This document shows positions 9,364 through 19,053 of a DNA stretch of 64,000 nucleotides, piece by piece. Under the pieces are notes generated by a model. That model made no database searches. It saw only the letters and a program-made list of their open reading frames with translations, and was not told the DNA's origin. Source of the DNA: Melioribacteraceae bacterium 4301-Me (GTDB lineage Bacteria > Bacteroidota > Ignavibacteria > Ignavibacteriales > Melioribacteraceae); assembly GCA_041538185.1 (NCBI GenBank), contig JBGORM010000006.1, forward strand, positions 62,001 to 126,000, read 5' to 3'. The position numbers and the translations under genes were made by a program. How positions within the stretch are numbered: position 1 is the stretch's first letter; every line of letters begins with the position of its first letter.

Positions 9364-11124
9364 TTATAATATTGAAATATTTTCTCCAGGCAAATCGTAA
9401 TAGACTGGTTCAGGCTTACGCATAAATGTGTAGAGAAAAGATATTGGACCTACTCTTCCAATAAACATAAGCATAACAATAACAAACTTACCAATTCCAG
9501 TTAAAGAAAAGGTAATGCCGCGCGATAAACCAACAGTCCCAAAAGCGCTAAAAGCTTCAAAAGAAATATCAGCTAAATTGGCTTTTTCTGTCATTGTTAA
9601 AAAGAATATTCCTAAAGTAATAAAAAATATGCTTAAACCAGTCTTAATAAGCGCCTTAATAACTATTTCATTTGATATTGATCTGTTTTTTATAACAACA
9701 TTTTTCTGATTTTTTAATATCGAATAAGTGCCTTTAATTAAAATAGCAAATGTAGTGGTTTTTATTCCACCGCCAGTACCGCCGGGCGAAGCACCAACAA
9801 ACATCAAAAAATAATAGAAGATTGCAGTTGAGACATAAACCGACCCAAAGTTAATCGTGTTAAAACCTGCTGTTCTGGCAGTGACTGATTGAAAAAATGC
9901 TGCATGTAATTGAGCAAAAAAATTCATCCCTCGTAAGGAGTTATCATATTCGAGTATATATGTTATAAATGTCCCGAATACAATTAGAAGTAAAGTAGTC
10001 ATTAATACAATTCTGGTTTGCAGCGGAAGGTTGAAGTTTATTGCTCTGTGGCGCTCAGTTATTTTCCGAAAGTTTAGGATACTCATTATCGTGGGGAATC
10101 CAATTCCGCCAATTATTATTAGCATTGCTATTGTGGTTGTGTAAACATAGTTTGTCTTAACAATTGGGTCCATCAGATTTAACGAGAACAACGAGAAACC
10201 CGCATTACAAAAAGCAGAAATTGAATGAAACAATGATGTAAACACCGCATCCTGAGTGCTGGCAAACGACTTATGAGAACTTAAGAACAAAATTACAGCG
10301 CCTATTATTTCAACCGTAAAGGTTATTAACAACAAATAAGATAAAATTTTAGTAACAGCGCCTAAATTTTCTTCGTTAAGCAAATCGTTCAGCACAATTC
10401 TTTCTTTTATTCCTAAACCTCCAGCAAGAAATAATGCAAAAAAAGTGGTAAACGTCATTAAACCTAATCCACCTATTTGAAATAAAAGCATAATTACTAC
10501 TTGTCCAAATTTTGTAAAATAAGTTGCAGTATCCACAGTAATTAATCCGGTCACACAAACCGCACTTGTTGACGTAAATAGTGCATCTATAAATGAAATG
10601 CTTCCTTTAACAGTTGCAGCTGGTAGCATTAGTAAAAATGTTCCTACCATAATTGTAAAGAAAAAACTTAAGATAAAAAGTCGAGAAGGATTAATTTTTG
10701 ACTGTAAAATTTTTCTGTTGTAGCGCAAACCACCAACAATAATACCAATAACAATAAAGATTTGAGCAAAAACAATGTACAAATAAGCTATATTTTTAAG
10801 ATTAAATATCCTACCTATTTTTTCTACTAAACTTAAATTGAAGAGCGATAGTATTAATTCAACAACAATTAAAACAGAAATAATAGATTCAACAATATGT
10901 GACTTCAAGTACTCTAACTTAGAGTCGGAAAGAAAAAATTGAACGTACTGATATAAAATAAACACACCAATTACAACTAAAGAGATGTAGTGTAAAACCA
11001 AGACATCTTTACCACTAATTCTAAAGCCGTATTCTAAAACAATAGATAACAAACCGAACAAACTTGAAATTATAACAACCACCTTAAGAAATCTGAGTAC
11101 TTTGGTTTTTGAATAACTCTTCAA
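9364..11124 (-). CDS. TrkH/KtrB-family K+ uptake channel subunit
   Basis: This 586-residue membrane protein has the four pore-loop repeats of the Trk/Ktr/HKT superfamily. Filter glycines sit in 'SAVCVTGL' (about residue 188), 'SAFCNAGF' (about 305), 'TARTAGF' (about 418) and 'AFGTVGL' (about 529). All four glycines are kept, which favours K+ selectivity. Compared with KtrB (about 450 residues) it has roughly 130 extra N-terminal residues with about four membrane helices, common in Bacteroidota TrkH. Its start codon overlaps the stop of the upstream mscS-like gene. It should act with the KtrA-like protein encoded next. Confidence 0.9.
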   Translation of the reverse strand: MKSYSKTKVLRFLKVVVIISSLFGLLSIVLEYGFRISGKDVLVLHYISLVVIGVFILYQYVQFFLSDSKLEYLKSHIVESIISVLIVVELILSLFNLSLVEKIGRIFNLKNIAYLYIVFAQIFIVIGIIVGGLRYNRKILQSKINPSRLFILSFFFTIMVGTFLLMLPAATVKGSISFIDALFTSTSAVCVTGLITVDTATYFTKFGQVVIMLLFQIGGLGLMTFTTFFALFLAGGLGIKERIVLNDLLNEENLGAVTKILSYLLLITFTVEIIGAVILFLSSHKSFASTQDAVFTSLFHSISAFCNAGFSLFSLNLMDPIVKTNYVYTTTIAMLIIIGGIGFPTIMSILNFRKITERHRAINFNLPLQTRIVLMTTLLLIVFGTFITYILEYDNSLRGMNFFAQLHAAFFQSVTARTAGFNTINFGSVYVSTAIFYYFLMFVGASPGGTGGGIKTTTFAILIKGTYSILKNQKNVVIKNRSISNEIVIKALIKTGLSIFFITLGIFFLTMTEKANLADISFEAFSAFGTVGLSRGITFSLTGIGKFVIVMLMFIGRVGPISFLYTFMRKPEPVYYDLPGENISIL

Positions 11125-12188
11125 TTAAATTCCTCAATTTTTTTTATTTCCGAAATAATAGATTCATTTAAGTAGTTTCTTGCCTCATTTTCATAAGCCC
11201 TGTCAAAAATATACAAGTTAGTTTCAAAAACATTTACTTTTCTTTGCATATCAACTTTCTTTAAAAAGACCTCAGGTTTATACTTACTATGGGCATATGG
11301 AGTTGAAATAGCAGCTTGTTTTAAAACGTCAGATACTTTTTCAAGCGGTAGGTTCATCGGAATTTCAAATTCAATTGAAATCAAATGTTCGGCTTGCCCA
11401 ACGTTGACATTTTCTACAGGCTGCTGCAAAAAAATAGAATTCGGAATAGTGATTCGACTATTATCATCAGTAACAATTGAAGTAAAAAGCCAATGAATTT
11501 CTAGTACTTTACCTTCGTGAGTGTGAATTTTAATAAAGTCCCCTACTTCAAAAGGAGGATTGTAGAAAATTAAAAGCCCACCCATAAAATTTTTCCATAG
11601 AGGAACAGATGACACACCGATAAGCAACATCAAAAGTAAAATAATTAACAATATTATTTCTTTTGATGAACCAAAAAGAAGTGTAATTAGAATATAGAAT
11701 ATAATGACAGCGAAAATTATTCTTATTAAGGTAAGTATTTTAAAATAAGCTGAAGGTAGCTTTTTAAAAAACTTAGATTTAGCTGTTTTATTTAATAGAT
11801 TGAAAATCCAAGTGGCAATTAGAATTAATATTACTACTTCCAAAAGAGTGAAAAAATTTATCTGTTTAATTACATCGAATATCTTATTGTTGTATTTAAG
11901 ACTTTCTTTAACAAAAGTATTGGAGTTAGAGGAAGTTTTATTTGTGTTTACCGATTTTTTTCCCTTTATCTGATTAACAAAAGAGGAATCTTTCTTGCTT
12001 GAGGTGAACGTTTGTATGTTCACACTATCCTGCAGCACAATTTTATTAGGACTTGATAGGTTTGAAGAGGTATCGGATATTTTCTTAATGTTACTTGATT
12101 GATCTGATTTTAAACTATCTTGTGCTATAATGAGTTGTACAAAAGCAACAGTTATAATAAATACTATTTTTACAAAAACAAATTTCAT
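11121..12188 (-). CDS. mechanosensitive ion channel, MscS family
   Basis: This 355-residue protein has a signal-like N-terminus (residues 1-22, ending 'LIIAQDS'), a Ser/Thr/Asn-rich periplasmic linker to about residue 95, then three or more membrane helices. The pore helix lies near 'GVSSVPLWKNFMGGLLIFY' (about residues 180-200), followed by the MscS beta domain 'PFEVGDFIKIHTHEGKVLEI' and 'ITIPNSIFLQQPVEN'. MscS channels open on membrane tension and release solutes on osmotic downshock. The gene overlaps both neighbours by a few bases. The pairing with K+ uptake and antiport genes points to turgor control. Confidence 0.9.
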   Translation of the reverse strand: MKFVFVKIVFIITVAFVQLIIAQDSLKSDQSSNIKKISDTSSNLSSPNKIVLQDSVNIQTFTSSKKDSSFVNQIKGKKSVNTNKTSSNSNTFVKESLKYNNKIFDVIKQINFFTLLEVVILILIATWIFNLLNKTAKSKFFKKLPSAYFKILTLIRIIFAVIIFYILITLLFGSSKEIILLIILLLMLLIGVSSVPLWKNFMGGLLIFYNPPFEVGDFIKIHTHEGKVLEIHWLFTSIVTDDNSRITIPNSIFLQQPVENVNVGQAEHLISIEFEIPMNLPLEKVSDVLKQAAISTPYAHSKYKPEVFLKKVDMQRKVNVFETNLYIFDRAYENEARNYLNESIISEIKKIEEFN

Positions 12189-15100
12189 CTAATATTTCGC
12201 CTTACCAATTCGTTTTCGATTATCTTGAACAAAAATTTATTAATAAAATAAATATTGCCGCCAACTTCAATTTGGTCTTTTCTAATTAAATTGAGAGAAA
12301 CGAGCGTATTTAGAATTTCTTGCGATGTTTCGATTGGAACCCGAAATATCTCTGCATGTTCATAATCGGTCAAAGAGCCGTGCAACAGCAAAACAGATAA
12401 GGTGAGATGATAAAGATGATCCATATTAGACAATACTTTTGAAACTATTTTCTTGGGCGATTTAATGTATATTTTATTTTCTTTTATTTTTTCAATCGAA
12501 AGCAGCCAATAATACATTGCAACAACAATATTGCCTTCGGAATATTCTTCAAGTCGATTAAAGTATTCTTCTGAAAGTTTCCTTTGTTCTTCTTCAACGG
12601 ATCTCGGTTTAATTATTTTAGATCTGAATCGCTGAATTTGATCTGGTATGAACTCAATTCCGTAGCCAGTTGCACTGTGTCTTTTTAGAATTATCGATTT
12701 TACATCTTTCCTATGTAAAGCATTTATAAAAATTTTTCTTTCAAATAAATCACCAAAGCTGAAGTTCTTGTCTATAAAATCCCAAGAATACTTACCAATT
12801 GAACACAGCCATAAAGTATTGTGACTTGTAACTGCCAGTATATATTTAAAAGTGTTTAATGCATCATACCCGCCTATTTTTTTAAGAAAAAGTTTATTGA
12901 GGTTTTCTAAAATAATAATTCTTTTATTGGTTCTATCGTTCAAAAGTGAAATTAATTCATCTGTTGAAAGCGTTCGTTTATAACCCAATAATTCACTAAC
13001 AATTCTTAAGAAAGCATCCCTATCTGTCACGGTCTCGTCAAAACTATAGCGAATAAAATTTTTATCGCTTAATTCTGTGTTTACAATTGAATTAACAAGA
13101 CTTCTTTTGCCGCTACCAGGTTCACCAATAAGAATAATAGAAGATTTTCTATTATTAATAAAATTATTCAGAACAAACTGTATAGCAGCTTGAACCTCAT
13201 CTTGTCCTATGTAAAAATCTGATGTTTCTAAAGGAGTGCCATCAAAAAGCTTTTTATAAATGTAAGGAAGCTTTTCAAGATTGCTTTGGATTTGCAATAC
13301 ATTTTCTGTAGAGATCTCCTCGATTTTTACTTTTTTAAGATGATATTTAACCAATAAGTCATGTATAATATCTTGAAAATATTTTTTGTAGCCCCTTTTA
13401 ATTGCTATCGAGTATTTTCTAAGCAGATAGGAAATAGTGTGGGTAGTTTTTTGCAGATATAAAAATAATTTAATTTTTCTTTTCTCTTTACCAACAAATA
13501 ATTCAATATCCCAACTTGATCTCTTTAAGATAAGTTCATTTGTTTCTTTAATTATACTATCGACTTTTTCGTTTACTTTAGTAATAATGTTATGTTCAAG
13601 GCTGTCTATTAATTGATTTATTTGCGATATTCTATCGAGCATTTTTTCGCAGAAGGACTTACTGAGGTCCAACGCTACTTTAATACCCATTCCATTATTT
13701 CTTATTTCTTTAACAGCCGAATCAAAATGAAATGTTACAATAAGAACAAAATTTTTCACTTCGATAGAAATTAAATTTAGTTGATTAATTAGCAGTTCAT
13801 TAACTTCGCTAATTTCACGAGGGAGTTTTTTGCTCAATAGACTTTTGGCTGCATCTCTCAATGGTATAGTTTTTAATTGAGCTGCTTGTGGTGTCCTGTT
13901 CTTAAATTCCAACTCAGTTTCCTCAAGCAGTTCAATTTTATCCGGCAGTTCGTTAACTATTTCAGTTAGCCCCTTGATTAAATTTTCGAAGAACAGACTA
14001 ATCTTTCTGCTTGCTTTAATAGATTCAAGAGTTTTTATGTGTTTATTTATAGTGTTTAAAAATTCATCATCTTTTTTAGTTATAAAAATGGTTTCAAGTT
14101 CATTAGCTGGTTTAGTTTCATAGGCTGGTAGTTCGTTAGAAAAAGCTGAGATTTTTTTAGCTAAATTGTTAGTGGTAATACGCAAATTGTTATTAATCTC
14201 TTCTGAAACACCGATTAGCGATGAATTAACTATTTCATAAATTCTAACTTTCAACCTGTTGATATACGCTTCCTTTTGAAACAAGCCTAAAATTCCAAAA
14301 TAGTATAAAGCCCAGTACCGTATTGATTGCAATGCAATTTCTTTTGCTGTTTCACTTTTATAGTAAACCTTAGAAAACCGAAAATTCTTCTCTTTATATT
14401 CATAAGTGCCTGCTGTTTTTAATGTTTCAATAAGGTGATTAAAAGGATTGGCAATAGCGTAGTATAATCTATTACTTATTTCTTCTGTAGTTGAATTAAT
14501 CTGGGATGTATAAACTGTAATGGCATTAACCGTTTGCTGGTGAATTTCATCAAGCTTTTCCAATAAAATATTAGACAGAACAGGATTATCGCGTTCTTCT
14601 ATAAGAAGTTTTATCAATTCTTCAAGGTCATGATTCATTTGACTGTAAAAAGATTTAACAATTCTTAAAGTAGTAAGCCGTTCCACTCCAACAAGGTTAA
14701 CTGCTTCGAGAATTTCTTGAGAAGATTCACCCACTAAGTAATATTTTGCTAAATTTTTATAGTCTATCTTTCTTAGCAGTTTATAATGTTTATTAAATAT
14801 TCTATTAACAAATAATTTTGTTCTATATAAAAATTTTCTGTATTTAACATAAAATGAATCCTCTCTAGCAATTGTATATTTTTCTTTTTCGAGCTCAACA
14901 TAATATTCGGTTTGAAGCCCATCAGTTAAATCAATAAAAGAATAAAACAGCTCTTGTACTAAAGGCTCAAGTCGCAGTATATGACTTTCTATTTGCTTTC
15001 TTTCAATACTTAAAGCAATTAGCCAGTCAGCTATGTTTTTTTGGGCTTTTAATATTTCATTTCTTATCATGAACGGTGAGGCACCAGGCTTAATAATTGC

Positions 15101-16690
15101 ATTTCTCAGTGCTTGATATTCCTCAGTGTACTTTTCAGTTAAACTAATAACAAGCTCGGTAGATTCTTCACCGCGTGATTGTATAAATTTACGGTCAAAT
15201 TGAGTGAGAATATCGTTTACTTTAAATAGAATATTATAAAGTGAACTATTTAATTTTTCATCTGCCAAATTTGGTTCTACGAAGCGCTGTTTAAGCTTTT
15301 TAGGTATTTTTTCTTCAGCTTCTTTTTTTACTTCATCAGCAGGAATATTTGTTTTAGTTAAAGCTTCACGTTCGTCAGAAACTTTTTTGGCTTTTATTAT
15401 ACCTATTTTTAAAAAGATAGGTCCTATAAAAATATTCAGCGCTGCTAAAGAAGTTATTAAACTTTTAAGACCGTCACCAAGTCCAGGTAGCCGTTCAGCA
15501 ATTATAATCGATAGCCCTAAGATTAGACCCCCAATAGAGAAAAAGCCAAGCCAACCGTAGTCTATCACTTCTTTTGTTTCTTTTGAAATTTTAGAAGCTA
15601 TGCGTACTGAAAAAAACAGTGCTAAACCTCGTATCACAAAAATTACAAGGCCAATTAAAAGTGCTTCAGTAACAGAAACTAAATTAATTGAAGCACCAAC
15701 AACTGTAAAAAATGTTATAAACACAGGAAGGGAAAGCTTTTCTAATGGGTTATGAAAATTAACCTCGTCCTTACTGTAGTTTTTTATTATAAACCCTGCA
15801 GCAACAAAAACCACTAATGTTTCTAAGTGGAGTGAGTTAGAAATTTGACTGCCAAATATTACTAATGCTAAAATGTAAATAAGCATTTCGGCATTGACAT
15901 ATTTGAGGTATAGAATTGAAGCAGCTCCAAGAAAAACACCCAAAACCAGAGAAAGTAATAGCTCTTTGCTAAGCTCTACGAAAACTTCAGTATCTAAAAT
16001 ACCAGTTGGCGAAGTTAACGCAACAGAGATTGTTAACACCACAGCTAATAGAAGTATAATTAACAAGTCCTTAACTATTGCCGTACCTAAAATCAAATCA
16101 ATAAATCGTCCTTTTGCATTAGAATCATTTGCAACAACAAGAGTTAGTTCTATTGATGTTCCAAGTGCAATAACAGATAAAATTAATCCGGAGGAAATTA
16201 CGGCTTGCCACCCGGCGTTTATTAGAAAAGGAATAAAAGGAGACGCAAGATAAATTAATAAAGTTACAAGGGTAAAAATGAATATAACTTTGAACAAAAG
16301 AATAAGAGAAATCGGCTTAATGAAATTTCTGATATTTGCTATCTTTAATTCCATTCCAGCTATTAGCGCGATTATGCTTAATGTAACATTATTAACGAGA
16401 TTGAGGTCTTCAAGGATTTTAAGATTAAATATCTCAAGAAAGGTAGTATTAAAAATAAAGTGAGAGTAAGGACCAAAAAATATGCCTATTAAAATATAAC
16501 CTATTACGCGGGGGAGTTTTAACAAAGCAAAGACTTCTCCAAAAGCGAACGAAGCAAGGATAATGAACCCAAGCGAAGCGAGGGTTCTAGGATGTATTAT
16601 TGCAGTAGAAGTAACCTGAATAGTTTGTACAAATAAAAAAATGCCAAACAAAATTCCTATTATAAAAAATCTTCGTATAATTGCTGTCAT
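12185..16690 (-). CDS. cation:proton antiporter fused to a long helical region and C-terminal P-loop NTPase
   Basis: This 1501-residue fusion has three parts. Residues 1 to about 435 are a CPA2/Kef-type antiporter membrane domain of roughly 12 or more helices ('PRVIGYILIGIFFGP', 'SLIALIAGMELKI'-like segments). Residues about 440-1150 are soluble and strongly helical, with many Glu/Lys/Ile-rich stretches. Residues about 1160-1400 form a P-loop NTPase with Walker A 'GEPGSGKRS' (near 1190) and a Walker-B-like 'RIIILENLNKLF' (near 1260). The last ~100 residues look like a winged helix. The NTPase resembles STAND/ORC-type AAA domains. Instead of a Walker B Asp-Glu pair there is 'LEN', so hydrolysis may be weak. 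It overlaps both neighbouring genes by 4 bases. I know no characterised antiporter of this build. Confidence 0.85.
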   Translation of the reverse strand: MTAIIRRFFIIGILFGIFLFVQTIQVTSTAIIHPRTLASLGFIILASFAFGEVFALLKLPRVIGYILIGIFFGPYSHFIFNTTFLEIFNLKILEDLNLVNNVTLSIIALIAGMELKIANIRNFIKPISLILLFKVIFIFTLVTLLIYLASPFIPFLINAGWQAVISSGLILSVIALGTSIELTLVVANDSNAKGRFIDLILGTAIVKDLLIILLLAVVLTISVALTSPTGILDTEVFVELSKELLLSLVLGVFLGAASILYLKYVNAEMLIYILALVIFGSQISNSLHLETLVVFVAAGFIIKNYSKDEVNFHNPLEKLSLPVFITFFTVVGASINLVSVTEALLIGLVIFVIRGLALFFSVRIASKISKETKEVIDYGWLGFFSIGGLILGLSIIIAERLPGLGDGLKSLITSLAALNIFIGPIFLKIGIIKAKKVSDEREALTKTNIPADEVKKEAEEKIPKKLKQRFVEPNLADEKLNSSLYNILFKVNDILTQFDRKFIQSRGEESTELVISLTEKYTEEYQALRNAIIKPGASPFMIRNEILKAQKNIADWLIALSIERKQIESHILRLEPLVQELFYSFIDLTDGLQTEYYVELEKEKYTIAREDSFYVKYRKFLYRTKLFVNRIFNKHYKLLRKIDYKNLAKYYLVGESSQEILEAVNLVGVERLTTLRIVKSFYSQMNHDLEELIKLLIEERDNPVLSNILLEKLDEIHQQTVNAITVYTSQINSTTEEISNRLYYAIANPFNHLIETLKTAGTYEYKEKNFRFSKVYYKSETAKEIALQSIRYWALYYFGILGLFQKEAYINRLKVRIYEIVNSSLIGVSEEINNNLRITTNNLAKKISAFSNELPAYETKPANELETIFITKKDDEFLNTINKHIKTLESIKASRKISLFFENLIKGLTEIVNELPDKIELLEETELEFKNRTPQAAQLKTIPLRDAAKSLLSKKLPREISEVNELLINQLNLISIEVKNFVLIVTFHFDSAVKEIRNNGMGIKVALDLSKSFCEKMLDRISQINQLIDSLEHNIITKVNEKVDSIIKETNELILKRSSWDIELFVGKEKRKIKLFLYLQKTTHTISYLLRKYSIAIKRGYKKYFQDIIHDLLVKYHLKKVKIEEISTENVLQIQSNLEKLPYIYKKLFDGTPLETSDFYIGQDEVQAAIQFVLNNFINNRKSSIILIGEPGSGKRSLVNSIVNTELSDKNFIRYSFDETVTDRDAFLRIVSELLGYKRTLSTDELISLLNDRTNKRIIILENLNKLFLKKIGGYDALNTFKYILAVTSHNTLWLCSIGKYSWDFIDKNFSFGDLFERKIFINALHRKDVKSIILKRHSATGYGIEFIPDQIQRFRSKIIKPRSVEEEQRKLSEEYFNRLEEYSEGNIVVAMYYWLLSIEKIKENKIYIKSPKKIVSKVLSNMDHLYHLTLSVLLLHGSLTDYEHAEIFRVPIETSQEILNTLVSLNLIRKDQIEVGGNIYFINKFLFKIIENELVRRNIR

Positions 16691-17955
16691 TGATTTTCTC
16701 CGATTATCTCTCCGGAATCAATTAGCAATTTTTTAGTTGAAGAGTAACCAATCAACCCAAAAAATATTACGGAGACTAAAACATAACTAATAACCATGGG
16801 CGTTAAATTGTTCTTATAAACATTAAGATAATCGATTGCCATTGCACAAACGATGATATCCTGAGCTATTAAGCCCGAGCCAATTTTAGCTGAAAGCTTT
16901 TCCTTTTCAAACGCACTAATAAAAGCAAAATAACTTGCCGCTTTTTTTGAAATAAACCGTAAAACTATAAATGCAATAGACCCAATGATAAATATATTGA
17001 GTTTGGCAGGGACCCAGTAAAAGCCGGCAGTCACTACTATCAGCAACCCAAACGGCTCTAAAAGTCTGAACAAAGCCTTTTCAAGCTTCTGTGATACTTT
17101 CGAAAAATTTACTAAAACAAAACCAACAAGAAAATTCATGTAGAGCGGCGAAAAATTCAGGAAATACGCTAACCCACTTGTAAAAATCGTAATACCTACT
17201 ACAGCAACAAAAAATTTATTCTCGTTTTCTTCTCGTCCTAAAAATATGTTAAATAATATACCTACAAGTAATGCAAGTAAAATACTTATTACTACCCACT
17301 CAGTAGAAGTAATTTTGTGAGAACCAAAATCTGCACTAAGAGTATCTATACCTCCAATATGATAAACCCCAAATAATAATCCGTAGATAAAAATTGTTAA
17401 ACTAATATTCATTTTTGTAACTGAATCAATTGCCAATGATAGAGGACCATCTAATCTGTACTTGGTGAGTAAAGCATTGATTGCGTAATTAGAGGAGACA
17501 GAACCAGTCACAGCTAAGAAGTAAGACGCAGCAATAATATCATTAAGGTTTTTTCCATTGTAAAAAAAATAATAAAGTATTCCAAATGCTGCACCGCCAA
17601 TTAAGAATAATGCAGTAACTATATCAAAGCTTACAAGACGGATATGCTCTGTATCCGATTTTTGGAAATCTGCTAATCTGAATTTTAGCCCATATATTAA
17701 TCCAATTATTCCTATTGCAGCAGAAATTCCGGGTGATAATTGTTGCAGCGTGCTATTATCAATTATTTCTAAGTAATTTAAATGAAAGGCTGCTTTTAAC
17801 CAGTTTGCAAATGATGGACCGATAATTATTCCTAAAAAAATGTATTCTATTCCTGAAGGAGTATAAAATTTTGTATGGATTTTTCCTTTTAAGTAGCTTG
17901 TGCTTAGAAAAGCCAAAATAAGCACCACAAGAAATATGATAAGAGGCGTAGTCAT
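16687..17955 (-). CDS. cation:proton antiporter membrane domain protein
   Basis: This 422-residue protein is almost entirely membrane helices (about 12), with the CPA-type opening 'YIFLGIIIGPSFANWL' (about residues 34-50) and the middle 'SYFLAVTGSVSSNYAINALL' region. It lacks the paired Asp or Asn-Asp seen in many Na+/H+ antiporters at that site, having 'TGSVSSN' instead, so ion selectivity is unclear. It has no TrkA-N or TrkA-C tail. It is the first gene of the operon and its stop overlaps the start of the giant antiporter-NTPase gene, so the two may form a heterodimer. That is inference. Confidence 0.75.
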   Translation of the reverse strand: MTTPLIIFLVVLILAFLSTSYLKGKIHTKFYTPSGIEYIFLGIIIGPSFANWLKAAFHLNYLEIIDNSTLQQLSPGISAAIGIIGLIYGLKFRLADFQKSDTEHIRLVSFDIVTALFLIGGAAFGILYYFFYNGKNLNDIIAASYFLAVTGSVSSNYAINALLTKYRLDGPLSLAIDSVTKMNISLTIFIYGLLFGVYHIGGIDTLSADFGSHKITSTEWVVISILLALLVGILFNIFLGREENENKFFVAVVGITIFTSGLAYFLNFSPLYMNFLVGFVLVNFSKVSQKLEKALFRLLEPFGLLIVVTAGFYWVPAKLNIFIIGSIAFIVLRFISKKAASYFAFISAFEKEKLSAKIGSGLIAQDIIVCAMAIDYLNVYKNNLTPMVISYVLVSVIFFGLIGYSSTKKLLIDSGEIIGENQ

Positions 17956-18421
17956 TTAGTTGTTAATATGCCTCGTAAATTTTTATAACTTTATATGGTA
18001 TAATTGATTTTAGCTAATTAACTCAGCTAAAGATAAAAAATAAGATGGATATAATCATAGTGACAAATAAGTTAAACCCAAAAAATTCATTTCCAATGAA
18101 TTTTTGCCAAAGAGTGGATGTTTTATGCGAATGCACCACTTCATGGATGGATTTCCATTTTTCTAACCTGCCAGCAGGCTGGTGGAAAATTTAGGTTAAA
18201 ATAAATAGCTGATTAGTATAACTTAACTTTTTAAGTTGACTAACATAATAAGATGAAGCGAAAATGAATCATATTTTTATATAAAGCAAAATAATATTAA
18301 TCCCCGCTGCTTATCTCACCACAAAATCACAATTCAACCTATACACATGTAGATTCGCACGAAAAGAATCTAAACCACAGACTTATCTAAAGACTTGCCA
18401 TACCCAAGCACAATAAGATTA
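17956..18421. repeat. 466-base spacer with a dispersed palindromic repeat
   Basis: No gene is visible in this spacer. It holds an inverted repeat AAAAATTCATT / AATGAATTTTT near 18080-18104. A longer unit at 18133-18197 is shared with 42293-42378: both contain 'ccatttttctaac' and 'ctggtggaaaattt', about 20 bases apart. This copy has an inner GC-rich palindrome CCTGCCAGCAGG. The operon promoter for the antiporter/K+ genes on the minus strand probably lies at the low-coordinate end. Confidence 0.6.
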
Positions 18422-18829
18422 TCAGCCGCAGTGTAAGGAGATATCATGCTTTAAGTAAACTTCGTTAAGGGCACGATTTACAGTTGGAATAAGCATGTTT
18501 AAGTTTTTACGCGGCACTTTTTCAATTTCTTTATAACTCTTAATATCTTTAACATGCTCTTCAGCTATTTCAGATGATAATAAAATAAACTTAGTATGAG
18601 GTGTTATAGCTTTAGCCAATTTGTAATCACTTATCACATCCAAAATATGTTGCTGGTCACCTTGACTTATTATCAAATCATACACATCAGTTTTAATTGC
18701 TTCCGTATATTCCTCTCGTTTTGAAATGCTTTTTACCACACAACTTGGGCATTGCTCCTTAATGTAATTTTCCACCAATTCTACATCATCCTCTTCATTA
18801 TAATAAAGTATGATAATTTTTCGTTCCAT
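18422..18829 (-). CDS. degenerate response-regulator receiver-like protein
   Basis: This 135-residue protein follows the receiver-domain pattern: strand 'KIIILYYNEEDD' with acidic residues near 12-15, then 'YDLIISQGDQQ' where the phospho-acceptor Asp should be, 'KFILLSSE' where the conserved Ser/Thr sits, and 'EKVPRKN' at the Lys position. The acceptor Asp appears replaced by Ser ('DLIIS'), so it probably works without phosphorylation. A strong ribosome-binding site AAGGAGG lies just upstream on the minus strand, which supports real expression. It is on the same strand as the ion operon but 466 bases ahead of it. Its partner is unknown. Confidence 0.6.
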   Translation of the reverse strand: MERKIIILYYNEEDDVELVENYIKEQCPSCVVKSISKREEYTEAIKTDVYDLIISQGDQQHILDVISDYKLAKAITPHTKFILLSSEIAEEHVKDIKSYKEIEKVPRKNLNMLIPTVNRALNEVYLKHDISLHCG

Positions 18830-19053
18830 CTTACCCTCCTTTTTAACTTTGCAGGACGGTAACAGAAAATTGAGCGGACTTTAATTATTATTGTGCTGCA
18901 GTGTTAAACAAGATTATAACAATGATTCCATAAAAATAGTTCCAGAAAATAATGCCATCAAAGAAGAGTGATTGTCTTTTAAAGAAAATTTGTTTCCACT
19001 TAACTAAATTCTACAATGAATAAAATATTTACTAAATCAACTTTGGTGAAAAA

